Source of the DNA: Legionella sp. | Lineage (GTDB): Bacteria; Pseudomonadota; Gammaproteobacteria; Legionellales; Legionellaceae | Direction: 5' to 3' | Assembly: GCA_017306715.1 (NCBI GenBank) | Contig: JAFKHV010000025.1 | Coordinates: 1-52,826, forward strand | Length of the DNA stretch: 52,826 nt | Shown: positions 27,961 through 35,713 of the stretch, in pieces | Layout of the letters: each line of letters begins with the position of its first letter | How positions within the stretch are numbered: the stretch's first letter is position 1 | Translations under genes and position numbers: made by a program | The notes under the pieces: model-generated | Told to the model about the DNA's origin: nothing | The model's database searches: none | What the model saw: only the letters and a program-made list of their open reading frames with translations

Positions 27961-29376
27961 ATGACGTGGATGGTCGCTTTTTTTGGTTCGATTGCAGGTT
28001 TTCTTTTTGGATATGATGAGGGTGTGATTGCCGGTTCGCTTGATTTAGTTAAAAATCATTTCGACCTTAATACGCACCATATAGCAGTTATGGCCTCCGC
28101 CCTACCTTTTGGTGCACTATTTGGTTCTATGCTGATTGGTGCCATCATGGCCAGCAAACTGATGAAGCACTGGGGGCGACGCCCCTTGCTTTCTTTCGCT
28201 GGGTTTTTATTTTTACTTGGCGCTTTAGGTGCAGGTTTTGCTCAATCCGTGGGTATCTTAATTGGGTCACGCCTAATCTTGGGACTAGCTATTGGTGTCG
28301 CTTCAGTAATGGCACCACTCTTTCTCGCAGAGACAGCCCGCCAGGAGGCAAGGGGAGCCATCGTGGCTATTTATCAACTCGCAATGACTGTAGGAATCGT
28401 GTGCTCTTACGCCGTTAATTATTTGCTTTTGGAGAGCAATGCTTGGAGATGGATGTTTGCTTCAAGCGCAATACCTGCATTTCTTTTATGCTTTGGTATT
28501 TTAATATTACCCGAATCACCAAGATGGTTGTGTAGTGTCGGAAGAAAGCAAGATGCATTGCAGTCGCTAAAGAAATTAAGAGGTATTCCTAATGTACAAC
28601 AAGAGCTTCAAAATATTGAGTTAACGCTGATTCAGGAGCCTAAGCGGGGCAATTGGCGATTATTATTTAGAAAGCCCCTATTTTCAGTATTATTCCTGGG
28701 AACTTTTCTATTTTGTTTGCAACAATTATGCGGCATTAATGTCATCATCTACTTCGCTCCAGAACTATTTAAAAATTTAGGCTTAAGTAGTGCCACGGGT
28801 CAAATACTGGCGACTCTTGGAATTGGAATGCTCAATTTAATAGTTACCGTCTTCGCTATTATATACGTAGATAAAATTGGTCGCAGGAACTTACTTATTT
28901 TTGGTTTTGTGGGCACTTTTCTTAGTTTGATGTCTTTATGCATATTTTATCGTTACCAGGTGAGTTGGTTGCCTGCTTTATCAATATTGTGTTTGATGGT
29001 ATATATCTTATCCTTTGCAATAAGTATCGGGCCAATACCTCATATTGCCATGGCAGAAATTTTCCCCTTACATGTACGCGGTGCGGGGATGGGGTTTTCG
29101 GCGATGAGCAATTGGTCTTTTAATACAGTGGTTATTTTTAGTTTTCCATTACTGGAACAAAGCTTTGGTATTGAATCGACCTTGGCTCTATATGCAATTA
29201 TTTGTTTAATAGGTTTAATTTTTACGTATGGTTATATGCCAGAAACGAAAGGTTTAAGTTTAGAGCAAATAGAGTGTTATATCTTATCAGGTAAGCCGCT
29301 TAGATACTTAGGGCGTGAACATAGAATAAAAATAAAAAAACTCGAAAACGCCCAGATCGATTTATCCGCGAGCTAG
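27961..29376 (+). CDS. MFS sugar porter (YwtG/GalP-like)
   Basis: 471-residue major-facilitator transporter of the sugar porter family with 12 helices. The diagnostic sequences are FLFGYDEGVIAGSL at helix 1, GRRPLLSFAG after helix 2, PESPRWL after helix 6, a QQLCGINVIIYFAPELF helix 7, GRRNLLIFG and the closing PETKGLSLEQIE. This subfamily carries hexoses by proton symport; glucose is the likely substrate from context with glk and zwf. GGGAG lies about 8 bases before the ATG. Last gene of the operon; a terminator hairpin follows. Confidence 0.93.
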   Translation: MTWMVAFFGSIAGFLFGYDEGVIAGSLDLVKNHFDLNTHHIAVMASALPFGALFGSMLIGAIMASKLMKHWGRRPLLSFAGFLFLLGALGAGFAQSVGILIGSRLILGLAIGVASVMAPLFLAETARQEARGAIVAIYQLAMTVGIVCSYAVNYLLLESNAWRWMFASSAIPAFLLCFGILILPESPRWLCSVGRKQDALQSLKKLRGIPNVQQELQNIELTLIQEPKRGNWRLLFRKPLFSVLFLGTFLFCLQQLCGINVIIYFAPELFKNLGLSSATGQILATLGIGMLNLIVTVFAIIYVDKIGRRNLLIFGFVGTFLSLMSLCIFYRYQVSWLPALSILCLMVYILSFAISIGPIPHIAMAEIFPLHVRGAGMGFSAMSNWSFNTVVIFSFPLLEQSFGIESTLALYAIICLIGLIFTYGYMPETKGLSLEQIECYILSGKPLRYLGREHRIKIKKLENAQIDLSAS

Positions 29377-29394
29377 TATTCATCTAAGCTTTTT

Positions 29395-29424
29395 AAAATA
29401 GCCCCAGAGTGGGGCTATTTTTCA
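29395..29424. terminator. Bidirectional terminator between the sugar porter and glucoamylase genes
   Basis: Stem GCCCC/GGGGC extended by AAATA/TATTT, loop AGAGT, flanked by A-rich and T-rich tracts on both sides (AAAATA before, TATTTTT after). This suits termination of both the plus-strand sugar operon and the minus-strand glucoamylase gene, which end 19 and 36 bases away. Confidence 0.8.
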
Positions 29425-29459
29425 AGACGGCCATCGCCAATAGATTTAACTAAAAAAAG

Positions 29460-30743
29460 TTAATATTTAGAGTGAGCCAGTATTTTTTCGGCTTTTTCAC
29501 GTATCGATAAGGCATGAAGTACTGATACATAACTCCAGGTTAAAGAGTAGGCACCTTGCTGTGCGCCTGTATGTAAATTAATCTGCTCAGCCATGGACAT
29601 AGAAGGCGCGTATTTTTTTACGAGCTCTAAATATTTATCTCCTTCCTCTATATATTCTTTAACTTTCACGAACTGATGTGTTGGTGTAGTAAGGGCTAGA
29701 GAGTAATAATATTCAGCCATTGTAGCCGTAAGGATAAACCAAGGATTACCTTCTCCATGTGTGCTGTAGCCGTCATAAGTATCCCCTGGGTATCGTCCGA
29801 AAAGAATGGCACCTGAGGCTTGATTGTTAATAGGGAAAGTTTGGGTAAACTGCTCATGCAGAGCACTTACCGTATTATGAACAAAGAGGCTTCCGGGAGC
29901 AAAGACACCTGACTGAGGATTGCGCAATACACCGAGAATAATGGCAGAATCTAATTCCATAGGTTTCTGTGGACCGCTATGTAAGGGAAGTGTTGCGAGG
30001 ATCGTGTGGGTTGTTGGATTCAAGTGTTGGTGCAAACGTAAAGAAATCAGACTAGCTTGATATTCGTAATAAGCTGCGGCAGCATTGTCATGCATCCGAC
30101 GCGCGAGCGCTGCACCATCGACCAAAGCTTTTTGCTGCACCATGCTTGTAAAAAAATGATGACCATAGCTCTCTTCCCACAAATCAAAGTTTGGGTCAGA
30201 CCAATGGTGCGCGATATATTCTAGATCCGTCTTAATCGCGCCCATGGTCGTATGGTCGAGCGAGTTGTTATATAAATGCTCTTGCACATAAGTTTCATTT
30301 CCTTCGTTAATCATTGTTTGGGCGAAACGAATTAATGCGGAAGCTCTTATTGCAGGTCCATCATTCTGAGGTCTACCCCAAGGACCGTTATAAGCTTGTC
30401 CATTAACATAGAATTTCGGTTCTCCTAAAATATGATGACCCGGTACGGGTAACTGATGTTGAATTGCTTCGGTCCAGGTTACGTAGTGGTAAAGATAATC
30501 TTTATACTTCTGCTGGTGGCTTTGTTCATACCAGGTGGTAATTAGGTCCATAGCAATGGCTGAGTCGCGGACCCAATCATAATAATAGTCTGGGTCTTGT
30601 TTCGAGGGGGAAGCAACGATCGCGCCATTGGCAAGAAAATTAGCAAAAAAATTTTGTCGTAGTTGCGCTACTTCATCATTGCTAAAAACTGCCGCGAGGG
30701 TACAGGTGGTGTATAAAAAAAGCAAAAAAAACATCCTGAACAC
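29460..30743 (-). CDS. gamA: Secreted GH15 glucoamylase, GamA-like
   Basis: 427-residue glycoside hydrolase family 15 enzyme, releasing glucose from starch or glycogen. The N-terminal 17 residues (FFLLFLYTTCTLAA) form a signal peptide. Catalytic regions are DYYYDWVRDSAIAMDL near residue 52, GPWGRPQNDGPAIRASAL at 120-137, the proposed general acid in DLWEESYG (Glu190/191), GEGNPWFIL near 331 and the likely general base Glu386 in AEQIN, upstream of the conserved LTWSY. The start is GTG at 30743 with AAGGAG 6 bases upstream. It faces the sugar operon as in L. pneumophila, where GamA is the known secreted glucoamylase. Confidence 0.92.
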   Translation of the reverse strand: MFRMFFLLFLYTTCTLAAVFSNDEVAQLRQNFFANFLANGAIVASPSKQDPDYYYDWVRDSAIAMDLITTWYEQSHQQKYKDYLYHYVTWTEAIQHQLPVPGHHILGEPKFYVNGQAYNGPWGRPQNDGPAIRASALIRFAQTMINEGNETYVQEHLYNNSLDHTTMGAIKTDLEYIAHHWSDPNFDLWEESYGHHFFTSMVQQKALVDGAALARRMHDNAAAAYYEYQASLISLRLHQHLNPTTHTILATLPLHSGPQKPMELDSAIILGVLRNPQSGVFAPGSLFVHNTVSALHEQFTQTFPINNQASGAILFGRYPGDTYDGYSTHGEGNPWFILTATMAEYYYSLALTTPTHQFVKVKEYIEEGDKYLELVKKYAPSMSMAEQINLHTGAQQGAYSLTWSYVSVLHALSIREKAEKILAHSKY

Positions 30744-30897
30744 ATGAATCTCCTTTTAATTATGGTTGAGTAAAGTACAACGTTCCAATGTTATCGTAAA
30801 AAAAATTGCGCGAGTAGCTCTGTTTGGTATGAAAAATGCATGGGCCCCGTGAATCGCTTTACGAAAAAGTAAGCAGAGCCCTAGTTTTAGATTTACT

Positions 30898-31887
30898 TTA
30901 TTGGAGTACGATTTGCTTAAGTGCCTTAACCCAAATAGCTTCCGCGTTGAGGCACGGTACAACAGTTAAGGTCTCACCGCCAAGATTATGCCATTGCTCC
31001 TGTGCGCGTAATTTGATTTCTTCGAGCGTTTCCAAGCAGTCAGCAGTGAATGAAGGGCAAGCAATAATCAGGTTCTTAACGCCTTGCTTGCTTAATGAAG
31101 TGAGTTTTTCTTCGGTGTAAGGTTTTATCCATGGTGTTTTACCTAATCTGGACTGAAATGCAGTTTGATAATGAGCCGAAGATAGATTTAACTTTTGAGC
31201 AAGTAAATGACTGGTTTGATGGCATTGTGCTTTATAGCAACCAGGATTTTTTAATAAGGGGGCTGGGCATTCTTCCTGGCAGACGTTAAGGCAGCCACCT
31301 TTGTTAATTTGTCGCTCAGGTAGACCATGATAGCTAAAAAGAATGAATGATTGTTCGCTAATGTAAGGTTTTATCAGTGTCGCTTGCGCTTCAATATACG
31401 CAGGGTCAGCATAAAAATCACGAATAACACGTAATGTTGGGATTATGCTCCAATCTTTAATAAGCTCAAAAACGCGCTCAATGGAAGAGCCTGTTGCTGC
31501 TGAAGAATATTGAGGATAGAGGGGGATAACGGTGATTGTTGAGCACTCTTTGAGTTTATGAAGGGCTTCATCTAACGAAGGCTTACCGTAACGCATACCT
31601 AAAACGACTTGATAATGCTCCCCCATATTTTGCTGTAATGCTGTTGTGAGTTTCTGGCAATTAGTAAATAACGGTGAGCCCTCAGGAGTCCAAATTGATT
31701 GGTAGGCATGCGTCGATTTTTTGGTGCGAAAGGGGATAATAATACCATAAACGAGCAAATAACGGACTATTGCAGGTAAATCAATAACCCGCTTATCTGT
31801 AAGAAATTCACGCAAATAGGCCCTAACCCCGGAAACAGTTGGACTGGAAGGAGTTCCTAAATTGATCAGTAATACACCATGTTTCAT
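30898..31887 (-). CDS. hemH: Ferrochelatase
   Basis: 329-residue enzyme inserting Fe(II) into protoporphyrin IX, final step of heme B synthesis. Family marks are GVLLINLGTPSSPTVSGVR at the N-terminus, YPQYSSAATGSS near residue 125, the catalytic His in FSYHGLPERQI near 182 and the C-terminal PSFTADCLETLEEI with the active-site Glu. Between His and Glu is a cysteine-rich insert (five Cys in about 28 residues, ending GCYKAQCHQTS) present in some bacterial ferrochelatases. It is on the same strand as gamA, 154 bases upstream of it. Confidence 0.95.
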   Translation of the reverse strand: MKHGVLLINLGTPSSPTVSGVRAYLREFLTDKRVIDLPAIVRYLLVYGIIIPFRTKKSTHAYQSIWTPEGSPLFTNCQKLTTALQQNMGEHYQVVLGMRYGKPSLDEALHKLKECSTITVIPLYPQYSSAATGSSIERVFELIKDWSIIPTLRVIRDFYADPAYIEAQATLIKPYISEQSFILFSYHGLPERQINKGGCLNVCQEECPAPLLKNPGCYKAQCHQTSHLLAQKLNLSSAHYQTAFQSRLGKTPWIKPYTEEKLTSLSKQGVKNLIIACPSFTADCLETLEEIKLRAQEQWHNLGGETLTVVPCLNAEAIWVKALKQIVLQ

Positions 31888-31986
31888 AATAAATCATTCA
31901 TCCTGCTATTAATGCCTGGATCTTAACCAAAGAGCGTACAAAATACAGCAAGCAAGACAAATTTTTTAGATTAGGGCGGTATCGAG

Positions 31987-32211
31987 CTATGCTGGTTCTG
32001 GTGAATGCTCCATTGTCAACACGTTGATCGCATGCATGCCTTTATCACCTTGTTCCATATCATAAGAAACAATTTGTCCGGGAATAAGGGTTTTATATCC
32101 GGTACCATGTATCGAGGAAAAATGTACGAATATATCATCCCCGCCTTGTTCAGGGATAATAAATCCCCAACCTTTGGCATTGTTAAACCATTTAACTTCA
32201 CCGCGAGCCAT
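31987..32211 (-). CDS. Cold-shock-domain protein
   Basis: 74-residue single cold-shock domain. The RNA-binding motifs RNP1 (KGWGFI) and RNP2 (DIFVHFSSI) are both intact, starting from GEVKWFNNAKG. Such proteins bind single-stranded nucleic acid and melt mRNA structure. It is a little longer than CspA, ending in a negatively charged tail (MEHSPEPA). GGAG lies about 6 bases before the ATG. Whether it is cold induced cannot be read from its leader. Confidence 0.92.
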   Translation of the reverse strand: MARGEVKWFNNAKGWGFIIPEQGGDDIFVHFSSIHGTGYKTLIPGQIVSYDMEQGDKGMHAINVLTMEHSPEPA

Positions 32212-32323
32212 TAAATTCTCCTATATTTCACTAGTCAAGAGCAACTAATGCATTTATCCGTAAATGCCCTAAGGGAGATTTAACATAACGTAAAATGACC
32301 TCACTACTCAAGGAGTATTTATA

Positions 32324-32392
32324 ATGCCTTTGACAAATTTTTCTGCGAAATGTTATATATGTTATAAAATCAAACAAATTAATATGTTTTAA
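32324..32392 (+). CDS. Candidate 22-residue small protein with CxxC
   Basis: A short ORF with an unusually good ribosome site, AAGGAG at 32310-32315, eight bases before the ATG. The predicted peptide MPLTNFSAKCYICYKIKQIN ends after two more residues and contains a CYIC pair. It lies in the 258-base gap between the cold-shock gene and the 64-residue ORF. Without conservation evidence it may be fortuitous. Confidence 0.3.
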   Translation: MPLTNFSAKCYICYKIKQINMF

Positions 32393-32469
32393 ACAATAAA
32401 ATATTGGGTTAAGCTTCCCTTAATAAAATTATGATAACTTATTCAGTAATAGGTTACCGAGGTCGATTG

Positions 32470-32664
32470 ATGAATAAGACAAGTACTTCTTACATGCTAG
32501 GACTTTTGCAGGGTACTCGAGTGCAGAATAAGCATGACGAGGTTGATTTCTCCGATGCACTGCCGCAACCGGCGTTAACCCCTGCAGTAAAACCCGATAT
32601 GGAACTCGTACTCAAAGAGGCACTTAAAGATCGATTATCACATACAAATACTATTGTCGATTAA
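32470..32664 (+). CDS. Hypothetical 64-residue protein upstream of icmT
   Basis: Short acidic, soluble-looking protein starting MNKTSTSYMLGLLQG. The ATG at 32470 has GAGG 7 bases upstream and is preferred to one 39 bases earlier. The middle is polar and proline-bearing, the C-terminal third (DMELVLKEALKDRL) is a likely amphipathic helix. No motif recognised. It lies 111 bases before icmT on the same strand and could be transcribed towards it, but the icmT promoter element lies between. The gene call rests on ribosome site and position. Confidence 0.5.
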   Translation: MNKTSTSYMLGLLQGTRVQNKHDEVDFSDALPQPALTPAVKPDMELVLKEALKDRLSHTNTIVD

Positions 32665-32732
32665 TCGTCTAGTAGTGCACGTGTTTGAAAAGTGAGTTCT
32701 GTGAAGCAATATGAAAGTGTAATTTTTCGGTA

Positions 32733-32738
32733 TATACT
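32733..32738 (+). promoter_or_regulatory. TATACT element upstream of icmT
   Basis: TATACT ends 37 bases before the icmT ATG. The same hexamer occurs before icmQ and icmP. From memory, a TATACT element was described as needed for expression of several L. pneumophila icm genes; it may serve as a -10. No clear -35 is present. Confidence 0.55.
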
Positions 32739-32775
32739 TTGATTATTTGTAACGATTTATTCATGGGGCAAAATT

Positions 32776-33036
32776 ATGGCTGGTGGTTTTGCTGAGACAG
32801 CACATTGGCGGGATTCAGCACGAAGTGCACGTTTTTTCATGGTTGATGCGCGTGCCGCCTTTCCAATTTTCTTATTCCTGATGCACATCCGAGTTTGGAC
32901 TGGGGTGCTTGTGCTTATTTCGGCTGTGTTCTTTGGCATTATCGAACATTACGGATTTACTGTCCCAGTATTTTTACGTTGGATTCGCAGTTTTCTAGCT
33001 GGAGCCGTTAAATCTTCACAACCATGGTGGCGTTAA
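32776..33036 (+). CDS. icmT: Dot/Icm protein IcmT
   Basis: 86-residue inner-membrane protein, the same length as L. pneumophila IcmT. Sequence HWRDSARSARFFMVDARAAFP precedes a membrane helix pair at about residues 28-62 and a C-terminal GAVKSSQPWWR. In L. pneumophila IcmT is required for intracellular growth and for pore-dependent exit from host cells. First gene of Dot/Icm region I; its TAA shares one base with the icmS ATG (TAATG). Confidence 0.95.
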   Translation: MAGGFAETAHWRDSARSARFFMVDARAAFPIFLFLMHIRVWTGVLVLISAVFFGIIEHYGFTVPVFLRWIRSFLAGAVKSSQPWWR

Positions 33037-33380
33037 TGGAACAGAGTATAAGCAAATGCATGAGTCACATTGCAGCAAGTATGAATGCGAAATTTTATTT
33101 AAATGATCGATTTGTTAGCTTTGATGAAGTTTTTTCCGTAACGGGATTATTACCGGCTATTGCTAAACGTGCCGATCAATTATGTTCTTTATGTCTAGGA
33201 TACGGTATAGGCGCAACTTTTGATGAGGCCGAAGACGCTATACTGGGGATGCGTGTGGTTTTTGACGAGGTTACTCCCAATGTACTCCGATTATTGTGCA
33301 TGACAGATGTGGTTAATGAATTAATTCATGGGGGTCCCAGTAAAGATTACACTCCACTTGATGAGTTAATGTACGATTAA
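33036..33380 (+). CDS. icmS: Dot/Icm chaperone/adaptor IcmS
   Basis: 114-residue small acidic cytosolic protein, nearly identical in layout to L. pneumophila IcmS, including MNAKFYLNDRFVSFDEVF, LCSLCLGYG and the end DYTPLDELMYD. IcmS pairs with IcmW, which is not in the window, to bind effectors and the C-terminal tail of IcmO/DotL in the coupling complex. The ATG at 33036 overlaps the icmT stop; an in-frame start 12 bases upstream is inside icmT and unlikely. Confidence 0.97.
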   Translation: MEQSISKCMSHIAASMNAKFYLNDRFVSFDEVFSVTGLLPAIAKRADQLCSLCLGYGIGATFDEAEDAILGMRVVFDEVTPNVLRLLCMTDVVNELIHGGPSKDYTPLDELMYD

Positions 33381-33401
33381 GGTTAATGAGTTATAATTAA
33401 T

Positions 33402-33417
33402 GTTAAGAAAGCGTAAG
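33402..33417 (+). promoter_or_regulatory. Possible CpxR box upstream of the FIR gene
   Basis: GTTAA-N6-GTAAG matches the Legionella CpxR pattern (GTAAA, six bases, GWAAR) at all but one position. It lies 86 bases upstream of the FIR ATG. In L. pneumophila icmR is a known CpxR target, so position supports the call. One mismatch and short length keep confidence low. Confidence 0.35.
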
Positions 33418-33503
33418 TTATGCGCTCAGTGTATAGGCTTTTTAAAGTTCTTTTGTTAGAATTAGGCTATATGTGTACAAATATAAGTATTTGGGAATAA
33501 GAT

Positions 33504-33794
33504 ATGACCAATAGATTCTTTACTTCAGCAGCTCAAGGTAAAATACCTACAAACTTGCGTGAGACTCATGATTTGGTTATCAAACCATTAAACGCCCAAA
33601 TTGAGCTTTTAAGAAAAGCATCCAACTTTGGTAATAAGCCTGCCAATATTGCTGCGGTTCAATGCCTTGAAGCCTGTGCAAATACAATAAATAATATCGT
33701 GAATGGGGTGCAAACGACAATAAATCCCGAGCTTGACGATAATAAAACTTTGGATTCCAATTCCGCCTCACTCCACTCGTTTGGACACTTTTAG
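33504..33794 (+). CDS. FIR (functional homologue of IcmR) protein
   Basis: 96-residue protein in the position of icmR, between icmS and icmQ. It does not resemble the L. pneumophila IcmR sequence I remember. This locus is known to hold different, hypervariable FIR genes in different Legionella species, all encoding IcmQ-binding chaperones. Two amphipathic helices are likely (about residues 18-42 and 50-74: VIKPLNAQIELLRKA and VQCLEACANTINNIVNGVQ), followed by a polar Ser/Asn tail. Its likely job is to keep IcmQ soluble and block IcmQ membrane insertion. The gene has its own 123-base leader with a possible CpxR box. The GGGAATAAG ribosome region precedes the ATG. Confidence 0.8.
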   Translation: MTNRFFTSAAQGKIPTNLRETHDLVIKPLNAQIELLRKASNFGNKPANIAAVQCLEACANTINNIVNGVQTTINPELDDNKTLDSNSASLHSFGHF

Positions 33795-33864
33795 AGCCAG
33801 AATTCAGAATAGTCGAATCATGTTCAAATTTTACGTGATCCGACTATCTTCTTAATAATGTGCT

Positions 33865-33870
33865 TATACT
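33865..33870 (+). promoter_or_regulatory. TATACT element upstream of icmQ
   Basis: TATACT ends 37 bases before the icmQ ATG, the same distance as at icmT. It lies in the 113-base gap after the FIR gene, so icmQ probably has its own promoter. Confidence 0.55.
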
Positions 33871-33907
33871 TAGTTAATTCTTGAGTTCTCTTACTCCGAG
33901 GTGGTCT

Positions 33908-34501
33908 ATGAAAGAAAAGCTGACGGATGAGCAACACGAAGCAATTATAAGTGCCTTAGATAAAGCATTGAATGATGGTCCCTGGAATGAGTCTAATTTT
34001 TTAGGGGCAATCGCGAAGAATATAGAAAATATACGGGAACAGTATTTAGAACAACTGGGTTCACGTACCTCCGCTCAGATAAAAGCTGAAACTCATTTGG
34101 CTAATCGTATGGCATTGCGTAGCGGGCAACAAGAGGTCTTTGTTTCTTTATATTCTGCAGATGGTGGAAACTTACAATCCTGGGAACGTATCGTCGCGAA
34201 TATTCCACGGCAAATGATCTCCCGCTCTATATATGCAACCGAAGATCAAGTTAAAGCCATTATTAAAACAAAAGAAAATAAAATGAATGAAGCCTATATC
34301 GGTATCTATATTAACCAGTCTGATATTATCCCTTTACCTCCAGACAAAGCATTAAGCGATAAATTAGGAAATTCGCTGCTCACACTTAAAGATAAGACAT
34401 TGGATGTAGAAAATATTAGCCGTTTTGTTCACACAACTGGTATTTATCGCTATGAGCATAGTCGTCTGATTAAAGAGACTTCAGGAGATTATCCTGTTTA
34501 A
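33908..34501 (+). CDS. icmQ: Dot/Icm protein IcmQ
   Basis: 197-residue cytosolic protein, close to the 191 of L. pneumophila IcmQ. The N-terminal 50 residues (LTDEQHEAIISALDKALNDG, then NFLGAIAKNIENI) form the helical part that binds the FIR/IcmR partner; the C-terminal domain is reported to adopt an ADP-ribosyltransferase-like fold binding NAD, and includes AYIGIYINQSDIIPL. IcmQ can insert in membranes when free. The ATG at 33908 has GAGG 6 bases upstream; an in-frame TTG 27 bases earlier is rejected. Confidence 0.95.
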   Translation: MKEKLTDEQHEAIISALDKALNDGPWNESNFLGAIAKNIENIREQYLEQLGSRTSAQIKAETHLANRMALRSGQQEVFVSLYSADGGNLQSWERIVANIPRQMISRSIYATEDQVKAIIKTKENKMNEAYIGIYINQSDIIPLPPDKALSDKLGNSLLTLKDKTLDVENISRFVHTTGIYRYEHSRLIKETSGDYPV

Positions 34502-34541
34502 TTGAAACAGGAATTTCTCGCATAAAATATGTAGCACAGTA

Positions 34542-34547
34542 TATACT
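34542..34547 (+). promoter_or_regulatory. TATACT element upstream of icmP
   Basis: TATACT ends 32 bases before the icmP ATG in the 78-base gap after icmQ. Third copy of the element in this locus; likely promoter of icmPO. Confidence 0.55.
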
Positions 34548-34579
34548 TGAATTAAATCAACGAATCTGAAGTAGTATTA

Positions 34580-35713
34580 ATGGCTCAACAACCACAACAG
34601 CAAGGTAGCGGTGATAACAGTATGGCACCCATATGGATTATGGTGTTGCTTTTTATCACCGTATTCCTTATTTGGAAAATTGGTCATCAATATATAGTCA
34701 CGATGGTTTTCCAAATCAATATATGGCAAGCCCGCCTAGTTAACCTGTTTATTCATGATGAGCGGCTTAATAGTCTTATATACTTAATGCAAACAGTCGA
34801 TCCAGCTGCCGTGGATTGGGATCAGCTCGTAAATACGACCCGTGCTGTTGGTGACTTTATGCGTTATCCCGTTGTTATTATTTTGATCATTTTGGCAATC
34901 GTGTTGTATCAATCCAATATTACTCTAAAGTTTCGCAAGATTTATGATATGAAAAGTTTACGAGCGCAAGAACAATTCAATTGGCCGGCGATAATGCCGG
35001 TGATCAAAGAGGATTTGGTTAGCCAGGATGTCAATAAAGGTCCATGGGCAATGGCGCTTACCCCAATGGAATTCGCCAGGAAATATAAATTACTACGTAA
35101 GGACGATGTTTTATTAGATAACGCCGTTCCTGGGATGGAGATGACCGCAGGGATTCGTAAAGGCGATGCCAAAAGAATATTTACCTTACAGTTAGGACCA
35201 TATTGGGAGGGCTTTGAACACTGCTCACCCCAAGCTTATGCACTTGCTGCGGTATTCCTCGCTCGAATCAATCGTGATCGCGATGCCGCAAACCAGGTTC
35301 TAACTGTTCTTGATAAAACTTTTGTTGCTGGGAAACCAGACTTTAGTGTGGCTCGACCAGTAGTCGAAAAATACAAAAATAGCGAATTGGTACAGGAAAT
35401 CATAGCAAAACATGCTTATACTTTAACTGTTATGGCATCTTTATTAGAAGCTGCACGTGATGATGGCGTGGTCCCAAGCTCTGAGTTTTTATGGTTAAAA
35501 CCCGTGGATCGCCGTCTGTGGTACATGCTGAATTGTGTTGGCAGACAAACACCATATTCAGAAATCGCCGGGCCATTTGCTCATTGGCGTGCTGAGAAAG
35601 TTATGGGTAGGCGCTCACTGGTTCCCATGATTGATGAGGCTATTAAAGCTTTAGAGATAGCTGTAAAAGAAGTAAAATTAACCCCCCGACAGATGCAGGA
35701 GTTAGAGCCATGA
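34580..35713 (+). CDS. icmP: Dot/Icm coupling complex protein IcmP/DotM
   Basis: 377-residue inner-membrane protein of the type IV coupling complex. Two N-terminal membrane helices are at about residues 17-45 and 95-113, followed by a cytosolic domain that in L. pneumophila DotM binds acidic Glu-rich effector signals through a basic patch. Length is the same class as the L. pneumophila protein. A Gln-rich start (MAQQPQQQ) is typical. Its stop overlaps the icmO start as ATGA, so DotM and DotL are co-translated. Confidence 0.96.
   Translation: MAQQPQQQGSGDNSMAPIWIMVLLFITVFLIWKIGHQYIVTMVFQINIWQARLVNLFIHDERLNSLIYLMQTVDPAAVDWDQLVNTTRAVGDFMRYPVVIILIILAIVLYQSNITLKFRKIYDMKSLRAQEQFNWPAIMPVIKEDLVSQDVNKGPWAMALTPMEFARKYKLLRKDDVLLDNAVPGMEMTAGIRKGDAKRIFTLQLGPYWEGFEHCSPQAYALAAVFLARINRDRDAANQVLTVLDKTFVAGKPDFSVARPVVEKYKNSELVQEIIAKHAYTLTVMASLLEAARDDGVVPSSEFLWLKPVDRRLWYMLNCVGRQTPYSEIAGPFAHWRAEKVMGRRSLVPMIDEAIKALEIAVKEVKLTPRQMQELEP

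Noticed and set aside
30836..31120. Plus-strand open frame of 94 codons opposite hemH
   Set aside because: Antisense to the conserved C-terminus of ferrochelatase and without ribosome site.
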